This document shows, in pieces, positions 15,927 through 23,387 of a stretch of 64,000 nt of DNA (position 1 is its first letter; each line of letters opens with the position of its first letter). Below the pieces are notes generated by a model. The model saw only the letters and a list, made by a program, of their open reading frames with translations, made no database searches and was not told the origin of the DNA. The stretch comes from Microbispora sp. ZYX-F-249 (GTDB lineage Bacteria; Actinomycetota; Actinomycetes; Streptosporangiales; Streptosporangiaceae): assembly GCF_039649665.1 (NCBI RefSeq), contig NZ_JBDJAW010000004.1, forward strand, positions 186,001-250,000. The letters run 5' to 3'. Position numbers and translations under genes: made by a program.

Positions 15927-17111
15927 TTGGGAGAGGCCACCGTGGTCCGGCTGCGCGAGCTGGCGTTCCGGCAGGACGGCGCGCAGTGGATCGTCGGCCG
16001 CCCGGACGGGGACGAGTTCGTCGCCGTGCCGTACGAGGGGATGCGGGCCATCGAGCTGCTGTCGGCGGGCGCCACTGTCGGGGAGACGGAACGGCGGCTG
16101 CGCGCCGAGACGGGCGCCGATCTCGACGTCGGCGACTTCGTCCGCGCCCTGGGCGCGCTGGGCTTCCTGGAGGAGCCCGGCACCCCGGCCGCCCTCGCCC
16201 GGCCGCCGACCTTTCCCCGGTTGCGCCCCCGGCACGTGCGGTGGACGCTGCATCCGCTGCCCCACCTGCTGGTCGCCGGCCTGATCGCCGCCGGGATCGC
16301 GACGGCGGTCGTGCGGCGGGAGACGCTGCCGGGCTGGCGCGACCTGCTGTGGAGCGAGCGCGGCACGCTCGTGCTCGCATCGCAGATCGCGGTCGGCTGG
16401 GCGCTCATCTTCCTGCACGAGATGGCCCACCTGTCGACCGCCAGGGCGGCCGGGGTCCCGGGCAGGATCCGGCTCGGCACCCGGCTGCAGTTCCTGGCCG
16501 TCCAGACCGAGGTGTCCGGCGTCTGGCTGGCCGGGCGGCGCGTCCGCCTGACGGTCTACCTCGCGGGGATGGCGACCGACGCGGCGGCCTGTTCGGCCGC
16601 GCTCCTCCTGACCGCCGTCGTGGGTCGCCAGCCCGCGCTGTCGCTGGTCACGCTGACCTCGCTCGGCATGCTGGCCACGCAGTTCCTCGTGTTCATGCGC
16701 ACCGACGTCTACTTCCTGCTGCAGGACCTGAGCGGGTGCCGCAACATGTACGGCGACGCCTCCGCCTACGTCCGCCACCTGGCGCTGCGGCTGCTGCGCC
16801 GTCCCTCCCCCGACCCGCTCGCCGGCCTGCCGCGCCGGGAGAGGCGCGCCCTGCGCGCTTACGCGGTGCTGCTGGTCGTGGGCACCGCGGCCTGCCTGGC
16901 TATGGCGTTCGCGGTGACGGCGCCGGCGACGCTGACGCTGCTCGGCCGGGCCGTGCGCACGCTGGCCGCCCCCGCGGACCCGCTCGCCGGGCTGGACGCC
17001 GCGGCGGTGCTGCTGACCGCGGTCGCGTTCCAGGTGCTCTGGGCGCGGGCCTGGTGGCGCAGGCACGGCCCGCGCGTACGCCGCGCGCTGCGTCCGCGGC
17101 GGGGGAGTTGA
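15927..17111 (+). CDS. M50 intramembrane metalloprotease with N-terminal PqqD-like domain
   Basis: A 394-residue protein starting at TTG 15927 behind a well-placed GGAGG. Residues 8-85 match a PqqD/RRE-type winged-helix domain (WIVGRPDGDEFVAVPYEG through FVRALGALGFLEEP). Membrane helices follow, with the zinc protease motif HEMAH at 164-168 in the second. A downstream MRTDVYFLLQDLSGCRN segment carries the probable third metal ligand. M50 proteases cut within or near membranes. The fused peptide-binding domain suggests it captures the cluster's precursor leader. Its stop abuts the convergent epimerase stop. Confidence 0.88.
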   Translation: MGEATVVRLRELAFRQDGAQWIVGRPDGDEFVAVPYEGMRAIELLSAGATVGETERRLRAETGADLDVGDFVRALGALGFLEEPGTPAALARPPTFPRLRPRHVRWTLHPLPHLLVAGLIAAGIATAVVRRETLPGWRDLLWSERGTLVLASQIAVGWALIFLHEMAHLSTARAAGVPGRIRLGTRLQFLAVQTEVSGVWLAGRRVRLTVYLAGMATDAAACSAALLLTAVVGRQPALSLVTLTSLGMLATQFLVFMRTDVYFLLQDLSGCRNMYGDASAYVRHLALRLLRRPSPDPLAGLPRRERRALRAYAVLLVVGTAACLAMAFAVTAPATLTLLGRAVRTLAAPADPLAGLDAAAVLLTAVAFQVLWARAWWRRHGPRVRRALRPRRGS

Positions 17112-18005
17112 TCAGGACCGCGCGTAGGAACCGGTCGTCAGCTCCTCGATCAGTCCCGGCCGCCGCGGAGCCCACCCGAACAGCCGCCGGGCCCGCGAGG
17201 CGTCCATCGGCGACGAACGGGTGAGGGCACCGGCGGCCGGCCCCATCGCGGCGACCGCCTGCTCCGTCGTCAGCGACACGGCCCGGGCGCCGGTCAGGCC
17301 GGCGACCGTCTCGGCGATCCGCCGGATCGGGGTCCGCTCGGCCGAGGCGGCGTTGACGACGACCCCGTCGCCGGCGGGCTCGCGGCGCTCCAGTGCGGCG
17401 ACGTACAGCTCCGCGAGGTCGTCGACGTGCACCGACGACCACTCGTTGGCGCCGTCGCCGACGTAGGGCACCATCCCGTTCCGCCGGCCGGCGCCGATGA
17501 GCCCCTGGAGCAGGCCCGACCCGCCGCGCCCGTAGACCAGCGCCGCCCGGATCACCGTGCCCGCCACGTGGCCGGCCGCCAGGACCTGCCGCTCGCCGAG
17601 GACCTTGTACGGCTGGGGCGACGTCTCCGGGGCGACGGGGTGGTCCTCGTCCACGGTCGCGCCCCGCCGGTCCGGGTAGACCAGTCCCGTGCTGGTGTAG
17701 ACGAACGCGCCGCCGTCGTGCAGGCCGCCGAGCAGCGCCCCGAGGGTGTCACGCTCGATGTCGCCCATGTCCGGATCGACGTAGTCCACGGCGGTGTGGA
17801 CCACGGCCTCGGCCGCCGCGGCGGCGCCGCGCAGGACGTCGAGGTCCCGCAGGCTTCCGGGCACCGCCTTGGCGCCCAGCCCTTCGACCCGCTCGCGCGC
17901 CGCGTCCGAGCGGGCCAGGGCGACCACCTCGTGACCGGCCCCGACGAGGTGCTCGGCCACGACCCCGCCGACGTAGCCGCTCGCACCGGTGATGAAGATC
18001 CGCAT
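17112..18005 (-). CDS. NAD-dependent epimerase/dehydratase (extended SDR)
   Basis: A 297-residue Rossmann protein starting MRIFITGASGYVGG, which contains the GxxGxxG dinucleotide loop. The SDR-type YxxxK pair is probably PYKVLGE. The C-terminal half (IRRIAETVAGLTGARAVSL) fits atypical SDRs acting on nucleotide sugars or small carbonyls. It is divergent from an MmyB-type XRE regulator at 18168, which likely represses it. It ends directly against the M50 protease gene but is on the other strand and probably unrelated to the peptide cluster. Confidence 0.85.
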   Translation of the reverse strand: MRIFITGASGYVGGVVAEHLVGAGHEVVALARSDAARERVEGLGAKAVPGSLRDLDVLRGAAAAAEAVVHTAVDYVDPDMGDIERDTLGALLGGLHDGGAFVYTSTGLVYPDRRGATVDEDHPVAPETSPQPYKVLGERQVLAAGHVAGTVIRAALVYGRGGSGLLQGLIGAGRRNGMVPYVGDGANEWSSVHVDDLAELYVAALERREPAGDGVVVNAASAERTPIRRIAETVAGLTGARAVSLTTEQAVAAMGPAAGALTRSSPMDASRARRLFGWAPRRPGLIEELTTGSYARS

Positions 18006-18167
18006 GTTCGTGTGCCTTCCGTGAGGTCGGGTGACCGCGGCGGGTCCGTGTCCGCCGCCGGTCGGTGCCAACCCCACCGTCACCCGCGTCCGTCCCGCAC
18101 AGCCAGGGACCGAGAGTCCGTGGCTGAGGGGGTCCGCGCATCCGATGCCGGACGTACGGTCACAAGC

Positions 18168-19019
18168 ATGGACAAGCACGGGCTGGCGCGGTTCCTCCGG
18201 AGCAAGCGGGAGAGCATCGACCCCGCCGACGTCGGACTGCCTCCGGGGCGCCGCCGCCGCACCCCCGGCCTGCGGCGCGAGGAGGTCGCCCAGCTCGCGT
18301 ACATCTCGGCGGACCACTACACCCGGCTGGAGCAGGCGCGGGGCCGCCACCCGTCGCGGCGGGTGCTCGACGGCATCGCCCGCGCCCTGCGCCTGTCGGA
18401 CCAGGAACGCGCCCACCTGTTCCACCTGGCCGGGGAGCGGGAGGACAGCCGGTCCGCCGAGCCCGCGAGCGAGGTGCGCCCGAGCACGCTGAGCCTGGTC
18501 AACCGGCTGACCGACGCCGCCGCGATCGTGGTGGACGACATGTGCCGCGTGCTGGCCTGGAACCCGCTGGCGGCGGCCCTGTTCGAGGACTGCCCCACCC
18601 TGGCCGGCCGGGAGCGCAACGTCATCCGGCACTACTTCCTGCATCCCGACCCCGAGCGGCGGCACTTCGGCAGTGGCAGCCCGGAACGCTTCGCCGTCAC
18701 GGCGGTCAGCTACCTGCGCGTCGCCGTGACCCGGTATCCGGACAGCCGCGAGCTGAGGAGCCTGATCGAGGAGCTGCTGGCGGGGAGCGAGGACTTCGCC
18801 CGGTTGTGGCACTCCCAGCGGTTCCACATCGAGCGTCACCTGCACGAGACCGTGCGGCACCCGCGCGTCGGCCCGATCGAGCTGGACTTCGACGTGCTCA
18901 CCGTGCCCGACCAGGAGCAGCAGGTGATCATCTTCACCGCCGAGCCCGGCTCCCCGGCGTACGAGTCCCTCCAGTTCCTGAAGGTCATCGGCACCGAGCA
19001 GGTGCCCGCCGGCGCCTGA
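18168..19019 (+). CDS. XRE-family regulator with MmyB-like ligand domain
   Basis: A 283-residue paralogue of the 7321 regulator: XRE helix-turn-helix with GLRREEVAQLAYISADHYTRLEQARGRHPS, then an MmyB-like domain (IVVDDMCRVLAWNPLAAALF). A -10-like TACGGT at 18155-18160 lies 7 bp before the ATG, so a leaderless transcript is possible. It is divergent from the epimerase gene across 162 bp, the usual layout for this regulator class and its target enzyme. Confidence 0.9.
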   Translation: MDKHGLARFLRSKRESIDPADVGLPPGRRRRTPGLRREEVAQLAYISADHYTRLEQARGRHPSRRVLDGIARALRLSDQERAHLFHLAGEREDSRSAEPASEVRPSTLSLVNRLTDAAAIVVDDMCRVLAWNPLAAALFEDCPTLAGRERNVIRHYFLHPDPERRHFGSGSPERFAVTAVSYLRVAVTRYPDSRELRSLIEELLAGSEDFARLWHSQRFHIERHLHETVRHPRVGPIELDFDVLTVPDQEQQVIIFTAEPGSPAYESLQFLKVIGTEQVPAGA

Positions 19020-19064
19020 TCCACGCCCGCGACGTCCATTTCCCCGCCCGTCGGCGGTCGATGT

Positions 19065-19130
19065 AAAAAGTTCTGTACATCAGGTCAAAGACGCGTTACC
19101 TTGAGGGTGTCAAAGATTTTGTACACCCGA
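19065..19130 (+). promoter_or_regulatory. Control region with two TGTACA direct repeats
   Basis: TGTACA appears at 19074-19079 and 19120-19125. Each is preceded by AAAG and a T-rich triplet or quartet, giving a loose direct repeat 46 bp apart. The region lies just before the 19143 operon, which encodes its own small XRE repressor, the obvious candidate binder. Confidence 0.4.
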
Positions 19131-19142
19131 AGGGAATCGAGC

Positions 19143-19571
19143 ATGACCCACGAGGAGAAACGCGCCTGGATCCGGCTGGTCGTCGCCGTGATCGCCTACG
19201 CCGCCTACGTCGTCACCATCCTGAGACGGGCGGACGGAGGCCCGTTACCCGATGTGCCGTACGCCGCCGCCCTGCTGTGGACGATCGGCGGGGCGATCGC
19301 CGCGGCGATCGTGGCCGAGATCGGGATGGCGATCGTCAACCCGCGGGCCTCGCGCGTCATCGACGTCCGCGACAAGGAGATCGGGCGGCTCGGCGACTAC
19401 ACCGGTCAGGCGTTCGTGGTCATCGGGGCCATCGCGGCGATGCTCATGGCCTTGGCGGAGTGGGACCGGTTCTGGATCGCCAATGTGATCTACCTCTTCT
19501 TCGTCCTGTCGGCGATCCTCGGCGACGTCACCAAGATCATTCTCTACCGCAGGAGCGTTCCGGAGTGGTGA
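19143..19571 (+). CDS. Four-helix membrane protein in an XRE-controlled operon
   Basis: A 142-residue integral membrane protein starting MTHEEKRAW with a GAAGGGAA site. Four hydrophobic helices are visible, with a conserved cytoplasmic loop NPRASRVIDVRDKEIGRLGDYTG between helices two and three. This resembles small membrane proteins that travel with short XRE repressors. No catalytic motif is seen. The stop overlaps the following GTG by three bases, so membrane protein, repressor and dehydrogenase form one operon. Confidence 0.78.
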   Translation: MTHEEKRAWIRLVVAVIAYAAYVVTILRRADGGPLPDVPYAAALLWTIGGAIAAAIVAEIGMAIVNPRASRVIDVRDKEIGRLGDYTGQAFVVIGAIAAMLMALAEWDRFWIANVIYLFFVLSAILGDVTKIILYRRSVPEW

Positions 19572-19798
19572 AGCCCACGCGCGTGACGAACCGCATCCGC
19601 GCGCTGCGGTTCGCCCACGACGAGATGACCCAGGCCGAACTCGCCGAGCGCATCGGCGTGACCAGACAGACCGTCATCGCCATCGAGCAGGGCCGATACT
19701 CGCCCTCCCTGGAGATGGCCTTCCGGATCGCCCGGGTGTTCGGCGCCCCGCTCGACGACGTGTTCCAGTATCCCGACCTCCCCGAGGAGACGAAGTGA
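19568..19798 (+). CDS. Small XRE-family transcriptional regulator
   Basis: A 76-residue stand-alone helix-turn-helix protein beginning VKPTRVTNRIRALR. The HTH core is TQAELAERIGVTRQTVIAIEQGRYSPSLEMAFRIARVF, followed by the PLDDVFQY tail typical of YgzD/YozG-type short XRE proteins. It starts at a GTG that overlaps the previous stop and ends overlapping the next GTG. It probably represses its own operon through the TGTACA repeats upstream. Confidence 0.9.
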   Translation: MKPTRVTNRIRALRFAHDEMTQAELAERIGVTRQTVIAIEQGRYSPSLEMAFRIARVFGAPLDDVFQYPDLPEETK

Positions 19799-20784
19799 AG
19801 GCCATCGTCCAGGACACGTACGGCCCGGCCGACGTGCTCGAACTGCGCGACATCGACCGTCCCTCGATCGGTGACGAGGAGGTGCTCGTCGAGGTCCGCG
19901 CGGCCGCCGTGGACCCCGGCGTGTGGGTCCTGATGACCGGCACGCCGTACCTCGCGCGTGGGGGATTCGGGCTGCGCCGCCCCAAGGTGCCCATCCGGGG
20001 CCGCGACGTCGCCGGGGTGGTGGCGGCGGTCGGCGCCGGCGTCACCCGCTTCCGGCCCGGTCAGGAGGTGTACGGCACCTGCCCCGCCGGCTCGCTCGCC
20101 GAGTACGCGAAGGCGCCGCAGGCCCGCCTCGCGCCGAAGCCGGCCAATCTCACGTTCGAACAGGCCGCCGCGGTGCCGGTCTCCGGCATGACGGCGCTGC
20201 AGGCCGTGCGCGACGTCGCCGGTGTGCGCCCGGGGCAGCGGGTGCTGGTGATCGGCGCGTCGGGGGGCGTGGGGTCGTTCGCCGTGCAGATCGCCAAGGC
20301 GCTCGGCGCGAGCGTCACCGGCGTGTGCGCGGCGGCGAAGGCGGAATTCGTACGGTCGCTCGGGGCCGACGACGTCATCGACTACACCCGCGAGCAGATC
20401 GACCGCGACGGCGCACACTACGACGTCGTCGTCGACACCGGGGGCAACCGGCCGCTGTCCCTGCTGCGGCGCGCCCTGACCCCGCGCGGCACGCTGGTGA
20501 TCGTCGGCGGCGGGCACACCGCGTACCGCTTCACCGGTGGCATGGGACGCACGTTCCGGGCGCCGCTGCTGTCGATGGTCACCAGAGGGCAGCGGCTGCG
20601 CCCGATGTTCTCCGGCGAACGCGCCGAGCACCTGGAGGACCTGACCAGGCTCATCGAGTCCGGCGCCGTCGTCCCGGCGATCGACCGCGCCTATCCCCTC
20701 GCCGCCGCGCCCGACGCGATCCGCCACCTCATGGAAGGCCACCCCGCCGGCAAGGTCGTCGTCACGGTGCCGGGAACGGCCTGA
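19795..20784 (+). CDS. NAD(P)-dependent alcohol dehydrogenase / quinone oxidoreductase (MDR)
   Basis: A 329-residue medium-chain reductase. The N-terminal catalytic domain has VEVRAAAVDPGVW and GRDVAGVV. The Rossmann domain has VLVIGASGGVGSFAVQIAKALG. Zinc-ligand cysteines of true alcohol dehydrogenases are absent, pointing to the zinc-free quinone-oxidoreductase branch. It begins with GTG overlapping the XRE stop, so its expression follows the small repressor. Substrate not readable. Confidence 0.87.
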   Translation: MKAIVQDTYGPADVLELRDIDRPSIGDEEVLVEVRAAAVDPGVWVLMTGTPYLARGGFGLRRPKVPIRGRDVAGVVAAVGAGVTRFRPGQEVYGTCPAGSLAEYAKAPQARLAPKPANLTFEQAAAVPVSGMTALQAVRDVAGVRPGQRVLVIGASGGVGSFAVQIAKALGASVTGVCAAAKAEFVRSLGADDVIDYTREQIDRDGAHYDVVVDTGGNRPLSLLRRALTPRGTLVIVGGGHTAYRFTGGMGRTFRAPLLSMVTRGQRLRPMFSGERAEHLEDLTRLIESGAVVPAIDRAYPLAAAPDAIRHLMEGHPAGKVVVTVPGTA

Positions 20785-20812
20785 TTCCCGACTCCCCGGG
20801 TCTGGTGAAAAA

Positions 20813-20844
20813 TGATATCACTTTGCTAGTGTCGTGCTAGACAC
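20813..20844 (+). promoter_or_regulatory. Palindromes before the SPFH operon
   Basis: TGATATCA (20813-20820) and the inverted repeat GTGTC(6 nt)GACAC (20829-20844) lie just before the SPFH start at 20860. TATCACT within the first matches the heptad bound by some ribbon-helix-helix repressors, and the operon contains an RHH gene. Autoregulation is an inference. Confidence 0.4.
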
Positions 20845-20859
20845 CCCCGAGGAGAAGAC

Positions 20860-21786
20860 ATGACAGACCTGCAGATCGCCGTCGACATGCCGGCCCCCCA
20901 GACCCACGAGCGGACGGCGCGAGCGGCCGTGGGATGGCCCATCCTGATCCTGGCCCTGGTGGGCCTGCTGAGCCCGGCCGCGCTGGTCCCGATCGGAGCC
21001 GTCCTCGCGAACGACGGCAGCGGCGGCGCGGGAGCGGCGCTGATCATCGCCGGGGTGCTGCTCCTCCTGGCGGCGATCGTCGTCTTCTCCGGCCTCACCG
21101 CGGTCGCCCCGGGCGAGGCACGCGTGGTCCAGCTGCTCGGCCGCTACGTGGGCACGGTCCGCACACCCGGCCTCCGGTTCGTTGCTCCCTTCACCCAGAA
21201 GCGCCGGGTGTCGACCCGGATCCGCAACCACGAGACCGACATCACCAAGGTCAACGACGCCGACGGCAACCCGATCGAGATGGCCGCCGTCGTGGTGTGG
21301 CAGGTCGAGGACACGGCGAAGGCCGTCTTCGAGGTCGACGACTTCGTGGAGTTCGTCGCCTTCCAGACCGAGACCGCGGTCCGGCACATCGCCGGCAGCT
21401 ACCCGTACGACGGGCACGACGACACGCTGTCCCTGCGCCAGAACGCCGACGAGATCACCGGCCGCCTGTCGGCCGAGATCCAGGCCCGGGTGGCCTCGGC
21501 CGGGGTCAAGGTCATCGAGTCGCGCATCACCCGCCTGGCGTACGCTCCCGAGATCGCGCAGGCGATGCTGCGCCGCCAGCAGGCCGGAGCGGTCGTCGCG
21601 GCCCGCCAGCGGATCGTGGACGGCGCGGTCGGCATGGTCGAGGCCGCCCTGGCCCGCCTCGACGAGCACGACGTGATCGAGCTCGACGAGGAGCGCAAGG
21701 CCACCATGGTCAGCAACCTGCTCGTCGTCCTGTGCGGCGACCGCGACGTGCAGCCCGTGGTGAACACCGGCTCCCTGTACCACTAG
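20860..21786 (+). CDS. SPFH/Band-7 (flotillin-like) membrane protein
   Basis: A 308-residue protein starting MTDLQIAV behind GGAGAAG. Two membrane helices (about 27-50 and 60-80) precede an SPFH domain opening [34 protein letters not shown] and continuing through the helical [36 protein letters not shown]. Such proteins oligomerise into membrane microdomain scaffolds. It is followed after 3 bp by a ribbon-helix-helix gene and then GPP34, suggesting a membrane-organisation operon. Confidence 0.9.
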   Translation: MTDLQIAVDMPAPQTHERTARAAVGWPILILALVGLLSPAALVPIGAVLANDGSGGAGAALIIAGVLLLLAAIVVFSGLTAVAPGEARVVQLLGRYVGTVRTPGLRFVAPFTQKRRVSTRIRNHETDITKVNDADGNPIEMAAVVVWQVEDTAKAVFEVDDFVEFVAFQTETAVRHIAGSYPYDGHDDTLSLRQNADEITGRLSAEIQARVASAGVKVIESRITRLAYAPEIAQAMLRRQQAGAVVAARQRIVDGAVGMVEAALARLDEHDVIELDEERKATMVSNLLVVLCGDRDVQPVVNTGSLYH

Positions 21787-21789
21787 ACC

Positions 21790-22032
21790 GTGGCGACCGA
21801 AAGAAAGAGCATCCTGCTGCGGCTGGACCCCGCGGTGCACGACGCGCTGGCCCGCTGGGCCGGCGACGAGCTGCGCAGCACCAACGCCCAGATCGAGTTC
21901 CTGCTGCGCCGGGCGCTGTCGGAGGCGGGACGGCTCCCGGGCGGCGCCGGTCGCATCCCCCGGCGCGGCAGGCCCCCCAAGAAGCAGACGCAGCCGCCGG
22001 AAGCCCCCGCCGCCGACCCGCCCGACGACTGA
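21790..22032 (+). CDS. Ribbon-helix-helix protein
   Basis: An 80-residue protein with GTG start. Residues 5-45 fit the RHH fold used by Arc/CopG/omega repressors: beta strand KSILLRLDP, helix AVHDALARWAGDELRS, turn TNAQIEFLLRRALSEAG. The remaining tail is basic, then Pro/Asp-rich (RRGRPPKKQ), and may aid nonspecific DNA binding. It sits tightly between SPFH and GPP34 genes and is a candidate autorepressor of the operon, though no toxin partner is visible. Confidence 0.82.
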   Translation: MATERKSILLRLDPAVHDALARWAGDELRSTNAQIEFLLRRALSEAGRLPGGAGRIPRRGRPPKKQTQPPEAPAADPPDD

Positions 22033-22047
22033 GAGGAGGGCAGTTCC

Positions 22048-22674
22048 GTGAACGTCCCCGGTTCCCTGACGGCCCAGCTCTATTTGCTCGCCTACGACCC
22101 CCGCAAGGAGCGGGTGGTGACGAACTACCGCATCCCCTACCTGCTGCGCGCGGCCGCGCTCACCGATCTGCTGCTCATGGGCCGGATCGCCGACGACGAC
22201 GGCAAGGTGCGCGTGGTGTCGAAGGACCGGCTCGGCGACCCGGTGCTCGACGGCCTGCTCCGCCAGCTCGCGGAGACGGGGCCCAAGCCGTGGCGGCACT
22301 GGATCGGCAAGGACGGCCGGGCCACGGTCCGGGCGGTCCGGGACGAGCTGGAGGCGGGCCGCTGGGTCAAAGTGGAGCTGCGCCAGCCGTTTCTGATCTT
22401 CAACAGGAGCGCCGTCCGCGTACGCGACACGCGGGTGGTGAAGCGCCTCGCGGCGCGGGTCGCCGACGCCCTCACCGGGCCGGTGTCCCGGGTCGGCGAC
22501 CGCGCGGCGGCCCTCGTCGGGCTGGCCGCCGCGGCGGACCTGGGCACGGTCCTCCCGCGGGCGAAGCGGCGGGAGCACAAGCGGCGCATCGACCAGCTGG
22601 CCGAGCGCGGCGGCCCGGCCGCGGCGGCCCTCCGCAAGGTCATCCAGCAGGCCCGCGGCGCGAGCAGCGGCTGA
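22048..22674 (+). CDS. GPP34 (GOLPH3-like) family phosphoprotein
   Basis: A 208-residue all-helical protein with GTG start and a GAGAGGAGGG site. It has the GPP34 pattern: LTAQLYLLAYDPRK, LLRAAALTDLLLMGRI, then FNRSAVRVRDTRVVKRLAARV. The eukaryotic homologue GOLPH3 binds phosphatidylinositol 4-phosphate. Actinobacterial copies are common but poorly understood. Its place behind a flotillin-like SPFH gene points to a membrane-surface role. It ends 27 bp before the convergent HNH gene. Confidence 0.85.
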   Translation: MNVPGSLTAQLYLLAYDPRKERVVTNYRIPYLLRAAALTDLLLMGRIADDDGKVRVVSKDRLGDPVLDGLLRQLAETGPKPWRHWIGKDGRATVRAVRDELEAGRWVKVELRQPFLIFNRSAVRVRDTRVVKRLAARVADALTGPVSRVGDRAAALVGLAAAADLGTVLPRAKRREHKRRIDQLAERGGPAAAALRKVIQQARGASSG

Positions 22675-22701
22675 GCCCGCCCGCCGGCCGCGCGGGCCCG
22701 C

Positions 22702-23349
22702 TCATCGCCCGCAGGTGCGGAGCATGTTGAGCAGGGCCACCTTCTCCGCCCGGGTGACGAAGAGCCGGTAATGGTGCTTCACCGTGATCCACGAGGTCGC
22801 GTAGCGGCACCAGTAGCGGCGGCGCGGCGGACGCCAGCTCTGCGGTCCCTGGCCCCCCTTGGCCATGTTGACGGAGTGGCTCACCACGACCAGCTCGGGA
22901 CGGGTGAGGTCGTTGGCGAACGCGCGCCGTTTCGCCTGGCTCCATCGCTTGGCGCCGGAGCGCCAGGCGTACGCCAGGGGAACGACGTGGTCGACGTCGG
23001 TCTGTTTCACGCTCTTCAGCACCTTGCCGTCGTACGGGCTGCGCCAGACGCCCTTCACGGCCTGGCAGGCCGCGTTCCTGCGCACGCCCCGCCCGTCGCG
23101 GGCGAGAACCGCCTCCCGCGCGTCGCACTCCCCCTTGTGGTGTGCCCAGCGCGGCTGGAACCGCCGATGGCTGTACCCGCGGATCGACAGCGGCTTGGCG
23201 ACCTTCAGCTGGGCCAGCATGCGGCGGGCCGGCGCCCCGGCGTCGGCCGAGGCCTGAGGGGCGAGCGCGACAGCGGTGATGGGGAGGACGAGAAAGGTAA
23301 GCGCGGCGACTCGGAGCGTGCGGTGCATGAAGATCATAGTTACAGCCAT
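22702..23349 (-). CDS. Secreted HNH endonuclease-like protein (DUF1524)
   Basis: A 215-residue protein. The ATG at 23349 is chosen because GGGGAG lies 8 bp upstream; internal ATGs lack a site. The N-terminus is a signal peptide ending near ASADA. The nuclease core is KQTDVDHVVPLAYAWRSGA, with the DHVV metal and base residues, followed by RAFANDLTRPELVVVSHSVNMAKG and YWCRYATSWITVKHHY. Secreted HNH proteins of this type are widespread in actinomycetes and may scavenge or degrade external DNA. No immunity gene is adjacent. Confidence 0.87.
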   Translation of the reverse strand: MAVTMIFMHRTLRVAALTFLVLPITAVALAPQASADAGAPARRMLAQLKVAKPLSIRGYSHRRFQPRWAHHKGECDAREAVLARDGRGVRRNAACQAVKGVWRSPYDGKVLKSVKQTDVDHVVPLAYAWRSGAKRWSQAKRRAFANDLTRPELVVVSHSVNMAKGGQGPQSWRPPRRRYWCRYATSWITVKHHYRLFVTRAEKVALLNMLRTCGR

Positions 23350-23387
23350 ACCAAATACTCCCCACCGAGCGTGACGATATGCGGCTA

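Noticed and set aside
17112..19019. Epimerase and XRE regulator considered as part of the RiPP cluster
   Set aside because: They are on the opposite strand or divergent, form a self-contained regulator-enzyme pair like the one at 5.6-8.1 kb, and have their own control region.
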